Shown in pieces: positions 27,358-39,346 of a stretch of 64,000 nt of DNA. Made by a program: the position numbers and the translations under genes. This DNA comes from Paraphysoderma sedebokerense (Eukaryota > Blastocladiomycota > Physodermatomycetes > Physodermatales > Physodermataceae). The stretch spans positions 62,001-126,000 of the forward strand of contig JAHLJZ010000045.1 of the NCBI GenBank assembly GCA_025602915.1. Direction: 5' to 3'. How positions within the stretch are numbered: position 1 is the first letter of the stretch; each line of letters starts with the position of its first letter. The notes under the pieces were generated by a model that was not told where the DNA came from, ran no database searches, and saw only the letters and a list, made by a program, of their open reading frames with translations.

Positions 27358-27896
27358 CATTAAAGTTGTAAGCGCAAAATAACACGAATTTACCAAAGTC
27401 AGAATTGGGCGACGTTACGAAAATATAAATTTTGTCAAAAATTACGTCCACCACCCAAAATCTGGTACAGTCACAAGATATTCATCCAACGATAGTGATA
27501 GGTTCCGTCCGTTAAGTACTTTGTATAATTTCATGTTTGATATTGCGAATGAACGTTATTTCTCTCCGCGTGTCTGCCCGAGACAATATATGCTCTGATC
27601 CAACAGAGGAGTCAAAGATCCTTTTAGATTTCATTTCTCTACAAACTTCACAAAAACAGCTGTGCTGCAATACACAATGCCGATTATATATATATATATA
27701 TAGTAGCTTGAAGACAGATTCGAATTGCGAAAACGGATGTTCTTCTTAACTGAGTAGCGGTCACGTGCTTTTCACACTTCTGTTTGTGAATTTGGCAACA
27801 TTTCGCACAACATAACTGTAATTCACATCACCCATCCCGCTCGATCTAACGAATTCAAAGGTTATAGCGGCGAGTCACTTTTATATTTACGTTGGT
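27358..27896. other. Intergenic with TA microsatellite and E-box
   Basis: Contains a (TA)9 tract at 27685-27702 and CACGTG at 27762-27767, 130 bp before the chromodomain gene. A frame at 27537-27749 has no domain signal. Confidence 0.45.
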
Positions 27897-28904
27897 ATGA
27901 CCTTAAACGAGAGTGCAGACGACCTTGACCTTGACGGTCAGAATGAAGGAACCCTGCAGACACGAAAACTGGCCTCGACACAGTCGTCTGAATCCGAATC
28001 GTCATCCCCTGAAGGAGTCTTCGAAATAGAGAATATACTTCGTCATCGCAAACGGGGTGGTGTTATTGAGTATAGAGTTAAATGGGCTGGGTACGATAGT
28101 TCTTATAATCAGTGGGTTCCTGAGAAAGACTTTGTTGGGCCCGACTTGATCGATGAATACTGGGACGAGGTCGAGAGAAAGCAAACAAGGAGAAAGTCCA
28201 AAGGGAGACGAAGTATTACGGTCGATGTCTCAAGAAAACGCAGCAGCAGCGGTACACTTGCTGGCCGCAAGAGGAAAAGCAAGGTTGATGATAGTGATAA
28301 TGAATCGGAACAAAAAGACTTTGACCGGGACGAAGTTGAGAATCAAGAGAGCGAGCAAACATCGCATCCTCGCAGAAGGAATGACTCCAATGAATCATCC
28401 AATTTGAAAAGAAGAAAAACAAATGCGAATAACACAACTTCAAACAACGACAACGACGTGACCGGTGAAGCTGATCCGTATGAATTTGACGGCAGTACGG
28501 ACGAAGCCAAACGATATTCGAATAAAAAGTCAGGCCATAAATCTCGTTTATCCCAGTCCTCCTCCAAAATCGAGCAGACATCCACATCCGAACCAACATC
28601 AACTTCCTCTAACCAAGACATCATCCGGAACAGGGCCACTGTTTCTCTGGATCAATTCGACGATCCTGTTTGGAGTAACAAGCTCTCTCACATTATCACT
28701 TTTGAAGCTCCAGCTGAGTTGGAGTCTTTTGATGACCCTGAACCCCGCGCGTTGCTGCAGTGGGAAAACGGTATTGTCAGTAGACATCGCCTGGAGGAAA
28801 TAGAAAGGTATATCCCTCATCGACTGAATAGGTATTATTTGAGTAAGATGGTTCTAGATTGGGATGAGGAGAGCGGTGGAATTGACGCAGTTTCCAAAGA
28901 TTAG
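27897..28904 (+). CDS. HP1-like chromodomain / chromoshadow protein
   Basis: A single exon of 335 residues. The chromodomain is at about 42-92: FEIENILRHRK...EYRVKWAGYDSSYNQWVPEKD. It has the aromatic cage residues (first strand aromatic, W of VKW, and the W of NQW position), which bind methylated lysine 9 of histone H3. A long basic, acidic and Ser-rich hinge follows (about 95-240). The C-terminal region (about 255-325) has WSNKLSHIITFEAP and LLQWENGIVSRHRLEEIERYIPHRLNRYY. This pattern of W, nG and a P-x-x-L helix fits a chromoshadow dimerisation domain. The layout is that of HP1/Swi6, which builds heterochromatin. CACGTG lies 130 bp upstream. The chromodomain is certain; the chromoshadow is likely. 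Confidence 0.88.
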   Translation: MTLNESADDLDLDGQNEGTLQTRKLASTQSSESESSSPEGVFEIENILRHRKRGGVIEYRVKWAGYDSSYNQWVPEKDFVGPDLIDEYWDEVERKQTRRKSKGRRSITVDVSRKRSSSGTLAGRKRKSKVDDSDNESEQKDFDRDEVENQESEQTSHPRRRNDSNESSNLKRRKTNANNTTSNNDNDVTGEADPYEFDGSTDEAKRYSNKKSGHKSRLSQSSSKIEQTSTSEPTSTSSNQDIIRNRATVSLDQFDDPVWSNKLSHIITFEAPAELESFDDPEPRALLQWENGIVSRHRLEEIERYIPHRLNRYYLSKMVLDWDEESGGIDAVSKD

Positions 28905-29203
28905 ATTAGATTATGACAGGCCGCGGAGGCATTGCTGGTGTCGCTGCTGGTATCGAATAAGGAATCGTCACGGACAACTGTATCTCATTCTATTTTGTAC
29001 ATACTCTATCGTATTCTGTTATTTTGGAGGACATTGATCCCATATATCATTCATGAACTTTATATGTAAATCATTCTCAATGCTGATTGTGGATGCATGC
29101 GCGATGTCCACATGAACAATTCGTGACCCTGCGTTCTGGTAAACAAGACCTGCGTAAATTTCAAACCCACAGACATCATATATATATTCGCTATTCAAAT
29201 ATC
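28905..29203. other. Short intergenic region
   Basis: About 300 bp with no gene. It holds the HP1-like gene 3' end and the upstream region of the E2 gene. Confidence 0.5.
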
Positions 29204-30481
<1,278 letters not shown>

Positions 30482-31301
30482 TTACTCTACGAAACTACGA
30501 AATTACGAAATTTTTTCAAAGAATTCATCATGATACCTGATACTCGTAAACACCAACATGAACCCAAACATACCCTAACACAAAACATCACAAGACCCGA
30601 GAAAATTTCAAAAAACAGATTTAATCTCTGTCACCATCTTAATTTCTTTTAAGCAGACCCAGACGTTAAACGGTAAACGTTAATGTCATCGACTCTTAAT
30701 TTTAATCAGACACGAATAATGTATTGTAAATTTAATTCTTGTTATATCTAGTTTTTAAATTTGTTGTTTTTTTTATGAATTGTTAAAAACAGATTTCGAA
30801 AACAATTTAAACAGAATGGAGCGAAATAAATTGGAGATGTATGGAGATGTATACAGTTACGAGACCGTCTCGTTCTTTTATTGTTTTTTTTTTGGTTCGT
30901 TAATTAGGTTTAAGTTACAGGAAGTCAAGATGATTTATTTCGTATATCATGAAAATTTTAATGTGTGGGGTAAATTAAACAAGATAATGTATTCTTTTGT
31001 TATAGCAAATACAACGTGAAAAAACCTAATTCGGATAACACTCATTTTTTGTGTTATAGCATGAAATTAAAACAACAAGATGATAAAAAAATAAAATAAA
31101 GAGCCCAATTTTTCAACATCCACATCCACATTCGTATTGTAGTTTTTATATTTTATATTTTTTAGTTTTAACAGACTAATCCCGGTTTCCTATCTCTGGC
31201 TCTACCTCCAAAATTAAAAATCTTTTGCTCTCGGTGAAGAATTCTCGGTGAAGAATTAAAGTGTAAATGGCTTTTGCGTGAATACTGGATTTTTTTAAGA
31301 T
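30482..31301. other. AT-rich convergent intergenic region
   Basis: About 820 bp, very AT-rich, between two 3' ends. A frame at 30780-31019 is low-complexity and unsupported. Confidence 0.45.
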
Positions 31302-34300
31302 TTACCAATTCAATCCTTCCCCGTCTCCGCAACCTTTCCCGTTACTCGTTTCATTTCCGTTCGCATCGATCGATACTTTTTTGATTTCCTTCTTTGTTTG
31401 TTCCGACGAAGAAGAAGAAGAAGCAGATTTATCACTGCACGGTTTCTTCTCGAAATAGTTTCCACCGGCTTTAGCAATACCAATGAGTCCACCCTCGATA
31501 TCACTTTTTTCAACTTGCACTCCGCTACCACTCGGTCCGCTAGATTGGGTCGATTGACCATCTTGTTCGTCCATCATGTTAACTCTGAACAACCATTTTC
31601 CGTATTGTTTGTATAATTCGGTGACGCCGTTACCTTTGACGAGACGTTCTTCGAATCGACTGAGACTGAATTCGAAACGTTCAGTGGGTGCGATATCCGG
31701 TAAAGAAATAAATCGGTTGGTCATGTCGATTTGAATTTTGGAGTCTTCTTTGGCGAGTTCGTAGAATCGGGGGTTGGAAACAACGAGACCGAGGAGAGCC
31801 ATGTTGTATTGGTTTCGGTTGTAAATGAACGCTAAGTACGGCAAGTTAGAGTCAGAGACAAGAATATTCTCCATTACACACAAATCAAGGACGAAAAAAG
31901 CCAGGAAACCCATACCAAAACTCTTGGCAATCACAGCTTTGACACCACACCCGTTCAAAGCACGAGGAGCTTCCTCTCTACTAGATCCACTACCGAATCC
32001 AACTCCGGCAATCACAATATTGGCACCTTCTTTTGCTTTTTGTCTAAATTCGGGTCGATTGAATTCAAAACAATGGGATCCCAAATCCAAGTCGGAAGTA
32101 CCGGGCATAAATTGGGCGGGAATAATTTGATCTGTTTTACATCAAGAACACAGAATCAGCAAAAACGTAAAAAGATTACGATGAGGCAAGTGAATGGGAC
32201 TTACCGGTGTCAACATGGTCACCGAATACTTGAGCTCTACCTGAGATGATTTCAGTGAATTTACCGGGTGGGGAAAACTTTTTCAAGATGGCTTTTTCGT
32301 CGTTGCTTTGGAACACACTTTTCACTTCGACATCTTCCACCTTGATGGGTAATTCTTTGGGTAACCCCGAAGAGGAATCGTCAAGGTAGTTGCACAGAGT
32401 TTGGAATCTGGCGGCGTCGATTTTGTCGAGTAAAGAACGCGGGTTTGTGATTTTCATGTCGAAGGAGGAGGCGGCAACGGTTGCGGCCGATGCAAGATTT
32501 CCAATGGATCCTGATTGATAAGATGAGACAAAAAGCAAGAACGTTAGCGATTGAGGCCAATTGGCATTTAAAACACAACACTTGTATTTACCTTTACCCA
32601 TACGGTTCTTGAAATTTCTATTTTGAGAACTCAACCAGAATTCTCCTTCGCCAGCTACGTCAGCGGCAATACCCAAGCAGTACGAACAGCCGGGCGCACC
32701 AACGACGAATCCAGCTTTTTCATAAATATCCAATAATCCCAATTTTCTTAATTTAGCGACAATACTGACGCTACCCGGTGTGACTTTTCTCTTGCCACCG
32801 ATAGCGGGAACCAAACCGCTCTTCATACCGGCTTCAAGAACCAAAGCGCCAAGAATCAAGTCTTCTTCGGCGGTGGTACAAGCGCCAATAAATACACCAT
32901 CGAGATGTTTGCCGGCAACATTATCGACCGGGACAACGTTGTCTGGTGACGGATACAAAGCGATCAATGAGTCGACTTTGGAGAGATCGATCACATGAGT
33001 TTCTGCGTATTGAGCACCTTGGTCGGCTCGGAAATATTTGGCAGAGTTTTTGTGAATGGCATCTTTACGTCTATTGATGTAACCAGCGGTGATTTCATCG
33101 GCTTCAAAGACACCGGCAATACCGCCAAATTCAGTGGTCATGTTGGCAATGGCGAAACGAGCGTCGCAGGATAAGTGGCGTACACCCGGGCCAGTGTACT
33201 CAACGGCACGTTCGAAAGCGACGGTGTTGCGTTTAAGTTCTCCAAGAACATAGAGGATGACGTCTTTACCACCGATACCGAATTTCGGGGCATTGATGAA
33301 TCGAATTTCACAAGTTTCGGGGACCTTGAACCAGGTTTCGCCGGTTACAAGGGGCATGACGACATCAGCAGCACCTAAACCGACAGCCAGAGCACCTAAA
33401 AATGATCCAAAGAGAGAATAAGCTTCTAATCATATATATTACAGCCACGAGATAAATGGAAGACAAAACATACCAACACCACCAGCAGAACAGGAATGAG
33501 AGTCGGCACCGATCACAATATGTCCCGGTTGAGCTCTTTCTCTGTAGAATTCAGTGTGCAAAATAGTTTGATTGGGTCCATAGAAATCCTTCAAACCGAC
33601 TTCTTTGGCGAAATCTTCACTCGCCTTGATCAACTCTCTGGGCTTTGGTAAATGATAAATGGAGGGATCCACGGTATGGTCGATGGCCAACCAAAATCGA
33701 TCATTACGATGAATCTTGGGACGGCCCATGAGGTTGTATGTCTTCTCCATACCCTTCCATGTGAGTTCGGAAGCAAGGGTCCAGTCGACGGTGACGCAGA
33801 CCATATCGCCAGGTTTGATGGATGGAGTTTTCAGGGAGACGGCGTTATTGTAAATGATTTTTTCGCACAAAGTCATTGGACGACGACCGGAGGGCATGAG
33901 TGCAGTCGAGGGAGAAGATGCAGTGAGGGTTGCGCGGAGGGCTTGAATAATGGCATCACCAGTTTGCGTTGTGGTAGAATGACCGCCCAAATCTTTTGTT
34001 CTCAGTCCCGAGGAGAGGACGTTTTTGACGGCGGCTTCGATAGCGTCGGCTTCAAATGGGAGGTTGAGGGAGTATCGGAACATCATGGCGACGGATAGAA
34101 TGGTGCCGATAGGATTCGCAATATTTTGGCCGGCAATATCGGGGGCAGAGCCGTGGATGGGTTCGTAGACACCCAAGACGGGTTTATCGTTGGTGGGGAT
34201 GGCGCCCAAACTTGCAGAGGGCATCAAACCCAATGATCCGGGGATGACTGAGGCTTCGTCTGACAAAATGTCACCAAATAAATTGCCGGTGAGGACGATG

Positions 34301-35482
34301 CCGTTGAGGGATTTAGGGTTTTTGATCATGTGCATGGCGGCGGAGTCGACAAGGCAAATGGAGAATGGGATGTTGGGGTATTGTTCTTTCATGATGGATG
34401 AGGTGACGGACCTCCACACGCGAGAGGTAGCGAGGACGTTGGCCTTGTCGACGAGGGTAATAGGGAGGGGAGGAGAATGTTTGAGGGATAGAGCGGCTGC
34501 AAGGTGAGTGATGCGGGTCACTTCAGACACGGAATATGTCATGGTATCGTGTGCTGAAGAACAGGAAAAAAGAAAGGAGCGAAGACGGGAGTATGCAAAG
34601 AGCGCAGATGAGACATGAGTTTAGTTTCTTTGAATTATGAAGTTAGAGTAGAAATAGACTAGAAGATACAAACCGACTCCGTCAGCGTTGACTTCTGACC
34701 TCTGGCCAAAGTATATACCGCCTGTCAGTTCTCTGATGACAATCATTTTGTCGAATCCTTCGAGGACACTCTTTTTGAGGGGCGAGAGATCTCGCAGGGC
34801 TTCTGCCGGAAAGAAACAAGGACGGATATTTGCGTAGAGGTCAAGAGTTTTTCGGAGTTCCAAGAGCCCCGACTCTGGAAGTGGGCCAGAGTATCCACTG
34901 GCAGGCGACCATTTCGGACCACCGACGGCACCCAGGAGGATAGCGGAAGCATTTCGAATTGCTGTGTGAGTCTGGGGAGGGAGTGCGGAACCTAATATCA
35001 GCGGGTAAAAAAAAGTGATGACGCAGATTCAATAGACGTGTGGCGTCGGAATGAAATGAGATGTAGAGTGTTAGTCAATTGAGCCAGTAGGATGTGTTAT
35101 TTTTAAACCAAATGCAACAAACAAGGATGGAATAAGAAAAAGACAAGATTGCAGAAATCATAACATCATTTCATAAATTGACAAGACGACAACCCGCAGG
35201 CTGAGGCGTCCAGACTGACTTTCGCGGACAATTGAGTGGATTTTTTTTTTCCAATCAAAAAATGAAGTCAAAGATGAATGAAGAAAACTTGCCAGTTTGG
35301 TCGATGGCACAACCACCGATGAGAGCGTTCTGGGTGGAGATGTGTACGCCGTTGATGGAAGAGCGCAGTTGGTTGACGGTGTCGAGGACCCTTTTGGCTT
35401 GGGCCATGATTTCGGGGCCGATGCCGTCGCCTGGGAGGAGGAGGATGTTGTGGTTTGTGGGTGTCGATGATGAGTGGACCAT
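31302..35482 (-). CDS. Fused 3-isopropylmalate dehydrogenase / isopropylmalate isomerase (LEU2-LEU1)
   Basis: Six exons: 35482..35293, 34991..34674, 34553..33474, 33395..32592, 32510..32205 and 32131..31302, giving 1175 residues. Residues ~1-375 are fungal-type 3-isopropylmalate dehydrogenase: [67 protein letters not shown] and [14 protein letters not shown] short linker ([16 protein letters not shown]) leads into an aconitase-family large domain (~396-860) with [14 protein letters not shown] and the iron-sulphur cysteines in GACTTAEED and GAPGCSYC. A swivel domain (~885-1085) follows, with [14 protein letters not shown] and [16 protein letters not shown] Ser/Lys-rich tail ends the protein. 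Both halves act in successive leucine-pathway steps. The first intron is GC-AG (G|GCAAGT), and all five introns are phase 1. The second half could instead be homoaconitase-like. An in-frame Met at 35611 is possible but adds a poor leader. Confidence 0.9.
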
Positions 35483-36096
35483 GGTTAGAGAGTGTATGAG
35501 TGATGGGGGAATGTAAAGAGGGAATGTGGATGGGATGAAAGGGAATGTAAAGAAAGAGAGGGAATGAGGGAAGGGAATGAAAGCATGAAAGTTTGACTTG
35601 GCACTGGGCATCTCTCCTCCCAGCCTGCCCAGCCGGAGAAGCCACGTGGGTCTGGGGGCAATGCCTTTTTTTCCCTGCCCAGGGCACGTGAGTCGGGGGA
35701 ACGAGGAATCAAAAGATCAGACAAGCAGCAGCACATGACAGAGTGTTGAATTCCCCCTTTTTCATCAACTGACTCATCCCATTCCCCATGCTGATGATCT
35801 GTGGGAATCACTACAATGGGTATACATCGATGAGATATCTGATGGGGCATATGGCATATGGCAATGGGATATGCCATGGTGGGGATTCCCTCTCGATACT
35901 GATAGTAGTACTATCTATTCCATCTAATAGTCAGACCCTGGCTAAGGCGGTCCCAAGTATCTGGAAACACACACGTGACCAAAGCAAATCTTTCCTCGTC
36001 CAATTCCCTCTCCTCTCATTCCCTTGACATCTCTCTCTCTCTCATTCTCTTTCTCATTCTCATTCCTCATCACATTCCCCTCCTTCCTGCCCGACA
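35483..36096. promoter_or_regulatory. Divergent promoter with three E-boxes and a Gcn4-type site
   Basis: This 614-bp region lies between the leucine fusion gene (-) and the carrier gene (+). CACGTG occurs at 35643-35648, 35685-35690 and 35972-35977, and TGACTCA at 35770-35776. TGACTCA is the site of Gcn4-type bZIP factors that induce amino-acid genes. CACGTG suits Cbf1/Pho4-like bHLH factors. A pyrimidine-rich ctctctct tract at about 36028-36050 precedes the carrier ATG. Factor binding is inferred. Confidence 0.5.
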
Positions 36097-38077
36097 ATGC
36101 CGACAGCGCACTCTCATCCCAACTATCCTACACCACCTCACCCTATCCCGCCATCCCCCGAAACCTCATCCTCCACATTCAGAGACTTGAAGAGTACGTT
36201 GGCCTCTATCCCTCTCTCTCTCTCCATCCCTCGCACCCACATATGACTGTCCCGTTTGATTACCATAGATTGTCACTAACCCTTGCGCACCCTTCCCCCA
36301 CCCCCTCGTATCTAGTAAACTTTGTGGCAGGATGCGTCGGTCTATCCACTGCATTCGCTGTCATGCATCCTGGTAAGTTGCGTGGGCTCAGGCTCAGCAC
36401 ACAAGAATCATTCTATTTCGAAAGACAGTTTTTTTTCACTTTTTCTTGTCGGGAGCAAGTCTACTGTTCCGTGTCTACATCAACTCCCCACAATGGCTCA
36501 GTCGATTCGCTGGACAGGGTGACTGACTCTGGGAGGGTCACGAAATTAATCATCTGGTTATCTGCGGTCATCAGTTACCCACAACTCTTTAAACCCTTCG
36601 CATATTCCTGTTTGCTTTTTTCGCTGCACAGTTTTAGTTTCCCCGAGCTTTTATCTCCACTTTCCAGCAATTTTTATGCATCAATTTGACAAATCACTGA
36701 CCATTCCCCCAATCCATATCTTTATCCATCAATATCTATTATTTAAACCTCGATCGTAGTCGATACCTTGAAAACAAGAATGCAGGCTGTATCAACCTCC
36801 AGCTCAATTACTTTTAAAACCTTGTTCACCAGAGATGTCATGAGGACTCTAAGCAGAGGCTTTGTCGCCAGTGTTGTCGGCGCAGGACCTCAGGTATGCT
36901 TTTGATGCCATCTAACCCAAGATCCGTGTGGGAAATACTACCTCCCCTCCAGCCACAATAAACTGACCTCCTCTTTTCGTTTACGTCACAGGGAGGAACT
37001 CGTCTATCAACCTATGAACTCACAAAATCATATCTTCTTCGACCCCCGTCATCGTCCCGGTCTTCGCACACACCTTCGCATCCTCTCCAACACTCCCTCA
37101 CTCCCATCCCCGCCTCCGCCATCTCCGCTATCGTGGGCGATTTCGCTTCATCTATTGTCAAAGTCCCCCGCGAAGTCATCACTGCCCGCCTTCAAACCGG
37201 TCACTACGCATCCTCCACCTCGTCATCTAAACCGCCAGGTGCAATGTACGCCATTAATCGAATCCTCCACGAAGAAGGACCCATCGGATTGTTTAGAGGA
37301 TTCTGGTCTACTATGGCCCGAGATTGTCCCTTCATGGTGATTTTATTCGTCACTTACGAAAGCTTCAAGTCCAACTATCAATCTCAACTCGACACTATTC
37401 CGTCATCTCCTTCAGATTCGATACCAACGCATACCTCGACCCTGTATGGTGGGATTTCAGGTGGTCTCGCTGGATTCTTTACTACACCGTTTGACGTCAT
37501 CAAAACCAGAATCATGACCCATAAAACTACCTCTCCTTCTTCATCTTCGCAAACACCCCCTCCGGCCGCCGCATCAGTATCATCATCTTCTTCCTCGTCT
37601 ACGGCTGCCGCCCGCCAGATCAAGCCTCAAACGATACCCGTTCAACCCAGTCTTTCCATGCGTTCAATCGCCTACCAGATTTACTTGGAACAACTTCAGA
37701 AACATACCCCATCAAAATCCGTCTCCTCCACGTCCGCTTCCCCTTCAACGCCCCCTGCCTCTACCGCCTCTTCCACCGCCACCACATCCAAAACCACGTC
37801 CACATCAAAATCCAAACCGAAATCCTCTACAGTCCCGAAACGAGTATCCCCTCTCTTCTCCATTCCCCTCCCCCGATTCTTCCCATCCATTGCCCTATTC
37901 TCCAGCTCGAGTAATTCGGCTTTGGAACGAAACATGGCCTTACAGAGAAAAGTCTACACCGAAACCGTCAAAGCGTTCTGGAGAGGCGCGGTACCTAGAT
38001 CTTGTTGGTGGTTTTGCGTCTGTAGTATCTTCTTTCCCTGCTATGAGGGCGTCAAGGATGGATTGAGAAGTTTTTAA
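36097..38077 (+). CDS. Mitochondrial carrier family protein (SLC25), possibly S-adenosylmethionine carrier-like
   Basis: Four exons (36097..36193, 36316..36372, 36760..36893, 36992..38077) give 457 residues. Three carrier repeats are visible from their signature helices. The first is FVAGCVGLSTAFAVMHPVDTLKTRMQ. The second is IVGDFASSIVKVPREVITARLQTG. The third is GGISGGLAGFFTTPFDVIKTRI. ARDCPFMVILFVTYE follows the second. VPREV and RDCPF echo the VPTEV and RDLPF of S-adenosylmethionine carriers, but the substrate cannot be read with confidence. The third repeat's matrix loop has a Ser/Thr/Pro-rich insert of about 120 residues (about 37520-37880) that is unusual for the ~300-residue family. 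Location is the inner mitochondrial membrane. It shares a promoter region with the leucine fusion gene. Confidence 0.85.
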
Positions 38078-39346
38078 TCTCCTTAACATTGACTTTTGTC
38101 TCACCTTTGAGATTTTGAACCGATGGAAACCTTTAAAACCCCTGAGAATTAGACATGACCATTTAAAACCAAACAAAGTCACAATTTTTGGTGGATCTCG
38201 TGTAAAAAAAAAGGGAAAAAGAATAGCTGGATAATATGTAGTACATACAAAACTATTATTATTATCTTTTTTTAAATCAAAGTCTTTACTCAATATCACC
38301 AAATCCAATAAACTCAACCTCTACAATTTTATCCTCTCCCAATTTAGAGTCTGGATAACGTTCGGGCTGTATCTCTCGTAACCTCGGACTCTTCAGGAAT
38401 AAATCATACAGGAACATGAAAAATTCTCAACAGACATCAAGATGTCCAGAAAATTAATCAATCAATCTAACATTTTGACTGGAATTGATTGAGATAGACA
38501 AAAAATAAAAGTGCAAAAAGTACCATCCAACACCAATCTTGATGACAACCCAACAGTCACCTCATGTCCCACTCCCGGTCTTCTCACTCCAACGATACAT
38601 CTCGAAAAACAATATTTTAAAAAAAAAGAAGCAAAATCCGTCATTCATAACTTTTCTTTTGATTAAGTTTTATTTTTCAATTTCTCACAAGTTTTGTTGT
38701 TATTTTTAATTTGATTCTCGAAATTGTAAATTCTATAAATTCATCATTCCAATATTTGAATGCAAATCTGCATAATCAGACTATCCCATCCGCCATTCCA
38801 CTCAGTTCAAAGCCAATCTCATTTCGGTATCGATGTACATTCTCTGTCGTTATTTCCTATTGATATTAATTTACCTCGACTCAAAAGCCAAAATTCATGA
38901 TTTATTTAATGCATTATGTCAGTGCAGATGATTTGAGGTGAATTAATTTCACTTAGCTTTCAAGATTATAAAAAGAAATATAAAGGGTACGGTAATAATT
39001 TTAAGTTTTCTTTTTTAATCATATTTTTATTGATTGGGATTCGATAGAAGAGAACAGAAAAAAAAAAGATATGAATCATACCGCTGAATACCGGGCGGAT
39101 CATTGTGGTAATCTCATCCATCACACGATACAATGGATACAAAGGATACAAAAAGAACGAGACAACACAAATCATTTTTATCTAGTGTTGTTTCAGATAT
39201 ATCCATCGAGTTCTAACTATCAAGTACCTCCTCGTCTCAACTGAAATCGATGAAGAGGGAATAACAGTTCAACGGTACACTACAATGATATCAAAAGAAA
39301 CTTGAGCCGCCATCGAATAGTTCATCCGAAATAGCATTTAACATTG
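38078..39346. other. AT-rich intergenic region
   Basis: About 1.27 kb between two 3' ends, AT-rich. Short frames only and no repeat recognised. Confidence 0.45.

Noticed and set aside
27685-27702. (TA)9 tract as a possible regulatory element
   Set aside because: A simple microsatellite in intergenic DNA without positional support.
35483-35611. In-frame upstream Met extending the leucine fusion enzyme
   Set aside because: The extension (MPSAKSNFHAF...) is hydrophobic and nearly free of basic residues, so it is a poor mitochondrial leader. The Met at 35482 gives the expected dehydrogenase N-terminus.
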